From Silvimonas amylolytica (GTDB lineage Bacteria; Pseudomonadota; Gammaproteobacteria; Burkholderiales; Chitinibacteraceae), in contig NZ_BMLY01000004.1 in assembly GCF_014645555.1 (NCBI RefSeq), positions 51,776-115,775 of the forward strand: 64,000 nt of DNA, in the 5' to 3' direction. This document shows positions 57,487-64,000 of this stretch, in pieces. The notes beneath the pieces are model-generated. The model had not been told where the DNA came from. It did not search any database and saw nothing but the letters and a program-made list of their open reading frames with translations. The stretch's first letter is position 1; every line of letters starts with the position of its first letter. Made by a program: the position numbers and the translations under genes.

Positions 57487-59153
57487 ACGATTCGAAGCTA
57501 TGGCTGATAGCCAATTCGACTCGCAATTCTTACCTCATCCTAACGAGGCTATAGCCACTTGGTATCTACTTACCGCCTCGGAAGATATGCAGCGAATGTT
57601 ATTCATATTTCCTGCTGATTCCCTGGGCAAGTGGAAAATAGATTTTTATTTAGACAGATATAAATTTTCCCTGCGGCATTGTCTTATGGCTGTACGTGCG
57701 CGAACGAAAGATAGGACTGTTACGCCATTGCCCTACAGAGCTGCACCCGCGTTTTATCAACGCTCAGGAGATTTCCTGAAAGCTGGTATTGATTACTCCA
57801 CGGTAACTCAGATTTGCTCGGCAGCGCATTCAGGTAGTTTACAAGTGATAGACCGCGCTGAAGGGTACGCCTTAGAGTTCAACGAGCAGCTTGAGGATAG
57901 CCGTTACGGTGTATTGGAGCTAATGCGCCAAACCGCTGGGGCTCCAGTCATTTCTTTTGCATCGGCTTTATTGTTTTGGATACAAAATCCGAAAGAGTTA
58001 CCAGATGTGGTATGCCGGATTGCAGAGCAAATTCGTGCCTCGAATGGGAGAATTCGTTATATCTACGACCTAGAGCTTGCGGTGCAACTTGCGCAGTATC
58101 TTCATCAGGCACCTTTTCTAATTCCGGAAAACTGGGTGTTCCCATGGGGTGGAAGGACTGAAACTACACTTCTTCAGAATGCTCTCTCACTCAGAATCAT
58201 CTATCACCTATGTGCAGTGCACTTTGGTGCCAGTAGGTTGCGGCTCAAAGGGGTTGGAAATTCTGACCTTTGTCTCCGTATTGCACGAGAGCAGCTCGTT
58301 GAAGATATGGCGATGCTTTGTTCTCTGGAACGGCCTCTCATCGATAGCTTTGTTGATTACCTCACTTATGGGAGGGGTGTAGATTCGCCAGACCAAGCTT
58401 TGCAGCCTCTAGTGCCGCTGGGAAAGGAACGATTTGGAATAGCGGGGATTGGTTTTTTGTCCTCTAATATTGAACGCAATTTGCTCACATTACAGGCCCG
58501 ACTTGAGCCCAAAATATTTGACTCGCGAAGTTCAGCTTTTGAAGTAGAAATGACAAAGCAACTTGGACCGCTCTTCGCGCAAAAATGGCAACAGGTTGCT
58601 GCGAATCGTACTTTTCAACTTGGGACGGTAAAAGAAGAACTTGACCTGCTTATTTGCGAACCTGAGACAAAGACGCTACTTGTTCTCGAACTTCGCTGGA
58701 TGCTTTCACCTGCGGACCCACGAGAAGTACAAACAAAAAAAACGTATTTGTTATCAGAAAGTAGACCAGCTTGCCCGCAAAGTGACGGCCGTTTCAGGTA
58801 ACCTGCCTCATTTACTTCGTGCTGCCTTTGACACCATTCTTGAGTCAACAGCCGGATGGAAGGTATACGGTGCAGTTGTAATTCAAGGCTTTGGTGGTGC
58901 CCTAAGTCAACTTGAGCAGTTTCCTGTGGTTCCTGACTGGGTTCTAGAAGCCGGGGTACACAAAGCCCAAACCCTTCTTTGCTTGGCTGAGTGGATGAAA
59001 TCGCTGGACTGGCTTCCAATTGAAGGCCGTGATTTTGAGGTCAGGGAGAATCCGGAGCTGTTATCCATTCCAATTATCTATAGAGGCATCGCTCCCCTCA
59101 GGACTGGCCGCGAGTACCTTCAGGACGCCACCAGTACAATGTTAAACCTCTGA
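57467..59153 (+). pseudogene. Putative PD-(D/E)xK nuclease-like gene split by a frameshift at an A8 tract
   Basis: Two overlapping frames make one protein of about 560 residues. The first runs 57467 (TTG; ATG at 57500) to a stop at 58801. The second continues the sequence from about 58743 to 59153. The switch lies in a run of eight A at 58735-58742; with seven A the frames join as VQTKKRICYQKVDQLARKV. Near the joint, EELDLLICEPETKTLLVLELRW resembles the D...ExK core of PD-(D/E)xK nucleases, but the usual Lys is Arg. The first 350 residues match nothing I know. It could be a dead gene, a phase-variable gene, or one read by slippage at the A-run. Base composition is more AT-rich than flanking genes, suggesting transfer. 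Confidence 0.6.
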
Positions 59154-59155
59154 GA

Positions 59156-59605
59156 TTAATCGCGGATTACACGGATGCGGTTGGCTGCGGTGTGCCCCTT
59201 AACCCCCGCAGCTATCGTTTGCGACTGAACAAGGCGGATCGACTCGGATTTGGCCCGACGTGGGGAGCGAGCTTGGGAGGGGAAATGATCTGTGGATAAT
59301 TGTTCAACGATTCTCTGCTTGCAATATCGGACAAGATCATCAAGTTCGTTCAGTGAAAGAATGGTGTTCTGACGGAGTCTTTCGTCGAGTTCGATGTTTC
59401 GGGCGTGGAGAAATAGATGAAGATGCATGATTGATCTGAGCGTTTGATCAATCGTATTACTGGCTTTGTTGGTGGCACGGAGCTCGCTCAACGAATACAC
59501 CGTGGGTTCGAACAGAGGTTCGCCCGAAGTGCGTTCAATCAGGACAGGCAGTCGTTCGCCAGAACGGAGAACAAGGGTTCGGACGGAGTAAGGGTTGACG
59601 TCCAT
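59156..59605 (-). pseudogene. Truncated tyrosine-recombinase/integrase gene (N-terminal part)
   Basis: The 149-residue frame begins MDVNPYSVRTLVLRSGERLPVLIE and continues LFEPTVYSLSELRATNKASNTID. This is the N-terminal region and SAM-like core-binding start of a phage-type integrase family that I recognise by pattern. It stops at RIRVIRD, where full-length relatives continue with the rest of the core-binding and catalytic domains. No catalytic Arg/His/Tyr region remains. The stop lies two bases from the convergent stop of the broken nuclease-like gene, so a deletion probably joined the two. AAGGG lies nine bases before the ATG. An imperfect inverted repeat (TTTACACC...GGTGAACA) at about 59608-59632 may have been its operator. 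Confidence 0.6.
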
Positions 59606-59674
59606 TTGTTTACACCCTTAAGAGGTGAACACTAATACGTCATAGCAGGTCTGCAGGGAAAAACTGTAAACAAG

Positions 59675-59704
59675 AAAAAAGCGGAATCAAATCAATGACC
59701 CCGC
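59675..59704 (-). terminator. Terminator downstream of the AraC-family gene
   Basis: On the minus strand a 9-bp stem (GCGGGGTCA with TGATTCCGC, two G-U pairs) is followed by T6. Confidence 0.7.
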
Positions 59705-59830
59705 CTTGTTTATTGACGCACTATAAAAAGGTGGACTTCAGAAGAGGATACTGTGCTCAGATTCCTTTGCAGACAGATTCGCTCCGGTGGTAGGGAACAA
59801 CACTGAAACAATGCTCTGCCGCCGCCCGCG

Positions 59831-60763
59831 TCAATCTGGCAAACAGTTGGTTCTGAATTCACCAGGTGTGCAGCCATACTCCGTCCGGAAGGTCCGGTTG
59901 AAATTCGACAAGTCTGTAAAACCGCTCTCCAGTGCTACCTGGGTCACAGGTATTTCAGTGGATGCCAGTAATTGTGCAGAACGGGTCAAACGCTGCCGCA
60001 GCAACCACTGATGAGGAGACAAACCCGTTACCCGGGTGAACACGCGCAGGAAATGAAACGGGCTAAGACTGGCGGCATCCGCCATACCTGCCAGTGAGAC
60101 GGGTTGATCCAGATTATCCTGAACATGCCGCACTACCGCCATGACACGTCGTTGGTCGCGAGCACTGACGGGACGACTGGGTTGTACCACCCCAGAGGAC
60201 CCAAGGCGCAGGGTCTGTCCAGCCCAGGCCAGTACCAGCTCGGCAAAACCCTCATTGGCAGGCGTGCTGCGAGTGCCCAGCAGCTGCATGCTTTGCCAGC
60301 TCAGCCCTGCCAGCGCGCGCAATGGCGGTAAACGATGTGTCCTGGTCATCGACACATCTACCCCCACATCCGCCGCAATTGATGCAAACAGATCAGGCTC
60401 GAACTGAAATGACAGGCAACGGTCTCCCGTCCCGTGATGATGACTGCATTCGAACGGGCGGCCGGCATTGCCCAGTAGAACCGACCCGCTACTGAGTAAA
60501 ACACCGCCGTGGACAGACCGGTAATTGAACACACCGGCCAGCACCAGTGAGACCGATTGCAGCGCGTGGTTTTCTTCAAACACGCGGTCGGTGGGTCCAC
60601 AAGTACAGAGGATGTCCTGCACCTGCCAGCCCTTGCCGCGGGCCACAACCTTGCCGCGGGCGCATCCGTACTCTCCCCGTTGAGCCAGCGCGAGACGTAA
60701 CGGCTCATGCCGCCAGGATGGCAATTGAGCAATTTTCTCCAGGTGGTCGTGCCGGGCGCGCAT
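59831..60763 (-). CDS. AraC-family transcriptional regulator
   Basis: The 310-residue protein has an N-terminal cupin-like sensor (about residues 25-130, with GSVLLGNAGRPFECSHHHG) and a C-terminal double helix-turn-helix (about 205-305): SLAGMADAASLSPFHFLRVF, then VTQVALESGFTDLSNFNRTFR. The His/Cys-rich FECSHHH...CLSF cluster in the sensor could bind metal. It is divergent from the gene at 60814 with only 50 bases between, so it probably controls that gene and itself. Confidence 0.88.
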   Translation of the reverse strand: MRARHDHLEKIAQLPSWRHEPLRLALAQRGEYGCARGKVVARGKGWQVQDILCTCGPTDRVFEENHALQSVSLVLAGVFNYRSVHGGVLLSSGSVLLGNAGRPFECSHHHGTGDRCLSFQFEPDLFASIAADVGVDVSMTRTHRLPPLRALAGLSWQSMQLLGTRSTPANEGFAELVLAWAGQTLRLGSSGVVQPSRPVSARDQRRVMAVVRHVQDNLDQPVSLAGMADAASLSPFHFLRVFTRVTGLSPHQWLLRQRLTRSAQLLASTEIPVTQVALESGFTDLSNFNRTFRTEYGCTPGEFRTNCLPD

Positions 60764-60813
60764 GACAATGATCCGCAGACAGGTTTCTTCACTATAAACA
60801 CCTGGAGGTAGTC

Positions 60814-61335
60814 ATGGCTCAACCGTTTCTCGACGCATTGCAGGCGACTGGCGCTCACCCAGCCCTGGCAGGGCATGCAGAGACATACGCGTGGATGATT
60901 GGTAGCTGGACGGGAGAAGTTACGGATTTTCCTGATGAGATAAACGTACTGCGCGGCCCGGTGGAAATGCATGCAAGCTGGGTATTGCAAGGCCGCGCTA
61001 TCCAGGATGTCTGGATCGCACCAGCAGGTTCCGCGCCAGGCCAGATTCAGGCTGAGCGCTACGGCACAACACTTCGCATTTTTGATACAGCGCATGCGCA
61101 ATGGGATGTACGCTGGTTCAATCCCGTCAGCGGGGCGCAGGTGAGCCTGAGCGGCCAGCGTGTCGGCGACCAGCTGGTGCAACTGGGTATGATCAATGGC
61201 CGGCTGGTTCGCTGGGTCTTTTCAGAGATCACCTCCCGACAGTTTCTCTGGCAGGGGTTTGTACTTGGCGAAGATGGGCAAACCTGGCGTCTGCAAACGC
61301 AATTTCGCTTTGAACGATCCAGCAGCCAGGATTAA
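60814..61335 (+). CDS. DUF1579-like small protein, divergent from the AraC regulator
   Basis: The 173-residue cytosolic protein has a beta-barrel-like pattern: MIGSWTGEVTDFP at the start, then HASWVLQGRAIQDVWIAP, TTLRIFDTAHAQWDVRWFNP and a C-terminal WRLQTQFRFERS. This resembles lipocalin-like DUF1579 proteins, some of which bind small hydrophobic ligands. No catalytic residue can be assigned. CTGGAGG five bases before the ATG is a strong ribosome-binding site. Regulation by the divergent AraC protein is likely. Confidence 0.7.
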   Translation: MAQPFLDALQATGAHPALAGHAETYAWMIGSWTGEVTDFPDEINVLRGPVEMHASWVLQGRAIQDVWIAPAGSAPGQIQAERYGTTLRIFDTAHAQWDVRWFNPVSGAQVSLSGQRVGDQLVQLGMINGRLVRWVFSEITSRQFLWQGFVLGEDGQTWRLQTQFRFERSSSQD

Positions 61336-61786
61336 CTATAAGACAAACCACAAACAGGCCGAGTGCCTATACGGACTCGCCGGTTTGCAAATTCTGGTTT
61401 GCTACGTAGTTGATTCCAATTAAAGCTGCCCGCAGTTCACACGGTGCTGCCGAAACCCCCAGTGACTGGTGGAAAACCGGCCAGAGCGGCCAGTCGATTT
61501 GCCGAGAATTCAGGACAGTTTCCGCTCCTAGGCGGGCATTGTCAGATTGCTGGTGGACTAAATACCAACCCTTCCTATACTGACGCAGACCCAGGAAAAA
61601 TCTTACACATCCATCCGCACGGACTTGTTCAAATACCCTGGAACTGGAGCCTAAGATTCCCACTTTGCTTGCCGAAGTATCACTGCAATCGTGAAGCTGA
61701 GTTAACCACACCGAGCCCTGTAACGCCTCTCCCCACGGGATGGTAGGGCGGCTTGCTACATCCACATACGACTGGAGACTTGACCC
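61336..61786. other. 450-bp gap without a recognised gene
   Basis: Both strands contain frames of 100-130 codons, but neither has a ribosome-binding site, a recognisable domain or convincing composition. The promoter of the DUF1254 gene should lie at its right end. Confidence 0.5.
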
Positions 61787-63265
61787 ATGTTCCGCATCCG
61801 TCGTGGTTCTCTGATTGCCGCACTCGTTGTTGCTGCTTTTGCAGTACCTGCGGTCTGGGCTGCTGGTGGCCAGGTGCCACTGCCCACCAAACCCTCAGAC
61901 CTCACCGTGCCCGCCAAAGGCGTATTGATGCAGCCGGAGTATGTCAAAGCCGTGGCGCGGGCCGCGTACATCTGGGGCTGGCCTTTGGTGAACCAGCAAA
62001 ACCGCTTCAACGCCATCACCCAGGCCCCATATCCAGGGCATTTGAATGGCGTCTTGCCTGCTGCGCCACGTGGCCAGCTTGCCATGCTGGCGGACTACAT
62101 TGAGCCGTCCCAGACGTTTGTGACGTGCCCCAATCAGGATGTGGTCTACGGGCTGGGTTTCTTCTCGCTGGATCAGGAACCGGTGGTGATTCAAGTACCC
62201 GACTTCGGGGACCGCTTCTGGGTGTACGCGCTGTATGACCAGCGTACTGACCAGTTTGCGGAACTGGGCAAGCCATACCAGACCAAGCCGGGGTTCTACC
62301 TGCTGGTGGGGCCAACCTGGCAAGGTGAGAAGCCCGCCGGCATTACCGCCGTAATCCGCAGCAGCACGCCACTGGCTAACGCCATCCCCCGTGTTTTCCA
62401 GAACGACAATGCGCAGGATCGCAAGGCGATTCAGCCAGTCATCAATCAGGTGGTGGCATACCCGCTGTCAAAGTTCGACGGCAAGATGAAGACCATTGCC
62501 TGGGCCAAGGTGCCGGACATTAAGGCCCCCGGTTCTGACGACAGCAGTGGTGGCGAAACCAAATGGGTGATTCCGGAAAAGTTCTTTGACCAGTTCCCCG
62601 GCATTTTGGATGCAGTGCCCCCACTGCCCGGTGAAGAAGCCATGTATGCCCAGTTCCGGGCGCTGCTGGATGCCGCTGCCAAAGACCCCGCCGTGAAGCA
62701 ACTACTGGTGGAGACGGCCCAGGAAACGGAGAAGGATGTCATCAGCAAGTTCTTCCTGTGGCAGCACAATGGCGTGCCTGCAGGCAATGGCTGGAATCGC
62801 TCCGCCAACAATGCGCAGTGGGGTGTGGATTACTTCAATCGCACCGGCACATCCAAGTCCAATATGTTCGACAACAAGCCGACCGAAACCCAGTATTTCT
62901 ACACAGACAACGATAGTGCTGGCGGCCAGCTTGCCGGGACAGGCAATTATCAGGTGACGTTTGCGGCAGGGCAGGAACCCCCTGTGAACGGGTTCTGGTC
63001 ACTGACGCTGTACAACGACAAGCACCTGTTCAACCCCAACAACCTCAAACGCTATTCGCTGGGTACCAAGAACCCCACGCTCAAGCGCAATGCCGACGGT
63101 TCGTTGACGATCTATGTGGGCAACAAGTCACCAGGCAAGGACAAGGAGAGCAACTGGCTGCCAGCGCCAGAAGGCACGTTCTCGCTGTATATCCGGGCAT
63201 ACTGGGGCAAGCAGCCGATTCTGGATGGCTCATGGCAGCCGCCAGAGATTCGCAAGGTTCAATGA
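61787..63265 (+). CDS. Secreted DUF1254/DUF1214 protein
   Basis: The 492-residue exported protein has a signal peptide (cleavage after VWAA, about residue 26). The N-terminal DUF1254 domain has [15 protein letters not shown] and [22 protein letters not shown]. The C-terminal DUF1214 domain has [24 protein letters not shown] and [14 protein letters not shown]. Function is unknown; members are periplasmic or lipoprotein and often lie beside outer-membrane transporter-like genes, as here. Confidence 0.9.
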   Translation: MFRIRRGSLIAALVVAAFAVPAVWAAGGQVPLPTKPSDLTVPAKGVLMQPEYVKAVARAAYIWGWPLVNQQNRFNAITQAPYPGHLNGVLPAAPRGQLAMLADYIEPSQTFVTCPNQDVVYGLGFFSLDQEPVVIQVPDFGDRFWVYALYDQRTDQFAELGKPYQTKPGFYLLVGPTWQGEKPAGITAVIRSSTPLANAIPRVFQNDNAQDRKAIQPVINQVVAYPLSKFDGKMKTIAWAKVPDIKAPGSDDSSGGETKWVIPEKFFDQFPGILDAVPPLPGEEAMYAQFRALLDAAAKDPAVKQLLVETAQETEKDVISKFFLWQHNGVPAGNGWNRSANNAQWGVDYFNRTGTSKSNMFDNKPTETQYFYTDNDSAGGQLAGTGNYQVTFAAGQEPPVNGFWSLTLYNDKHLFNPNNLKRYSLGTKNPTLKRNADGSLTIYVGNKSPGKDKESNWLPAPEGTFSLYIRAYWGKQPILDGSWQPPEIRKVQ

Positions 63266-63399
63266 GGAACAACAAAAAGCGGGCGTAATGCTCGCTTTTA
63301 TATTTGAGGGCTTTTCTTCGAACCGGCAATGACCGATTTGGGTTGGGAGCATACCGCCACCGCCAGCAAAGCGCCAACCGCATTTGCTTGTATCCTTGT

Positions 63400-64000
63400 T
63401 TACTTGGGGAAGAGCAGGGTCACTACCGCCCGTAGCCCCCAGCCATGCGCACCGGAATCAGGTGAGGCTGCCCAGTAACGCACCCCGCCGCCCAGACTGA
63501 CCGGCTGGTTGCCGAACTTCACCAGTTTGCTGACCATGCCATTGATCGGCACGGACCACTGCCGGTGGGTCCAGTCATAGGTGGATTCGGTGTTCAGGGT
63601 GTAGGTCCAGGCGTCCTTGGTGGTGTAGGCCAGGAAGGGCTGCAAGAACGTCGAGTTCACCTCGGGGCGGTCGCTTTGTCCTGCAAAAGACCAGATATGG
63701 TTGGCCAGCGCGCCGTAGGTCCAGCCATGGTTTTGCCACAGCAATACGGCGGTGGGGCCCGCACCCCATTTTTCTGCGCCCAGCAATTTGTTGGTATCGG
63801 TGGGCAGCAACAACACCGGGCCAACGCCCCAGATCAGGCCACTGTCGGTGGGCTTTTGCGGTGACAGGAAAAAGCTTTGCACCACGTCACCAATCCCGCT
63901 TTGCGAGCCCGCACCCGGTGCGATAGCACTTTGCGATACTACCGGCACAATGGTGCGCGAAATCAGGTTCCATTCATCATTCAGATGAAACGGAATCACC
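63400..64000 (-). CDS. Outer-membrane beta-barrel transporter-like protein (partial, runs off right edge)
   Basis: The frame is open to the right edge; the first in-window Met (IPFHLNDEWNLISRTIVPV) is internal, so the N-terminus is outside. The visible 200 residues alternate strands and turns and end VVTLLFPK in the style of outer-membrane barrels. They match the family annotated as transporter or MetA-pathway-of-phenol-degradation protein, which commonly accompanies DUF1254 genes. It converges on the DUF1254 gene. Confidence 0.8.
   Translation of the reverse strand, partial: VIPFHLNDEWNLISRTIVPVVSQSAIAPGAGSQSGIGDVVQSFFLSPQKPTDSGLIWGVGPVLLLPTDTNKLLGAEKWGAGPTAVLLWQNHGWTYGALANHIWSFAGQSDRPEVNSTFLQPFLAYTTKDAWTYTLNTESTYDWTHRQWSVPINGMVSKLVKFGNQPVSLGGGVRYWAASPDSGAHGWGLRAVVTLLFPK

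Noticed and set aside
61367..61765. 132-codon minus-strand frame in the 450-bp gap
   Set aside because: It has no ribosome-binding site, domain or neighbour support, and a competing frame exists on the other strand. A degraded gene cannot be excluded.

Overview
The window looks like chromosomal DNA of a GC-rich betaproteobacterium, most likely of the order Neisseriales (Chromobacteriaceae/Chitinibacteraceae-like). This rests on protein relatedness and gene content: a betaproteobacterial-type porin, GatCAB, a class-B ATCase pair with an inactive dihydroorotase, a YqgE-RuvX pair and an aryl-polyene operon. No rRNA or tRNA gene was seen, so the taxonomic call is an inference.

Region 1 (1-9540, minus strand): a truncated membrane-bound PAS/GGDEF/EAL protein, then the cell-shape block mreB-mreC-mreD-mrdA(PBP2)-rodA-rlpA. 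Region 2 (9800-14484, plus): the GatCAB amidotransferase genes in order gatC, gatA, gatB, but with gmhA (heptose pathway) between gatC and gatA and a GNAT acetyltransferase between gatA and gatB. Region 3 (14578-17788, minus): an orphan type VI secretion-like cassette of two PAAR proteins, a DUF6402-like protein and two paralogous small membrane proteins. The longer membrane protein carries a decayed copy of the DUF6402-like 3' end. The cassette lies between two terminators with identical stems. Region 4 (18237-29952): pyrimidine genes (yqgE-ruvX-pyrB-pyrX), photolyase, an orphan sensor kinase, argS, a LOG-family nucleosidase, a secreted protein of unknown function and zur. Region 5 (29969-35106): ynfA, the Leloir genes galT-galK with an aldo/keto reductase, and a CPA2-type antiporter.

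Region 6 (about 35211-51417, plus) is the most coherent system. It is an 18-gene, tightly overlapping aryl-polyene (APE, xanthomonadin/flexirubin-like pigment lipid) operon. It encodes two acyl carrier proteins, two active ketosynthases plus a chain-length factor, a ketoreductase, two dehydratase units (one fused to an AMP ligase), a thioesterase, a His/Phe/Tyr ammonia-lyase, a glycosyltransferase, two acyltransferases, a LolA-like carrier, an MMPL exporter, a DUF3261 lipoprotein and a flavoenzyme with flavin-halogenase motifs. The ammonia-lyase probably supplies the aryl starter, the ligase loads it, the KS/KR/DH set extends it, and the transferase/exporter/LolA set moves the product to the outer membrane.

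Region 7 (51570-64000) is accessory. It holds an OsmC peroxidase, a porin, a TetR regulator with tandem palindromic operators ahead of a large lipoprotein, and an AT-richer patch (about 57000-59650). That patch contains a putative nuclease gene broken at an A8 tract next to a truncated tyrosine-recombinase gene. Beyond it lie an AraC regulator with a divergent small gene, a DUF1254 protein, and a partial outer-membrane transporter-like gene at the right edge.
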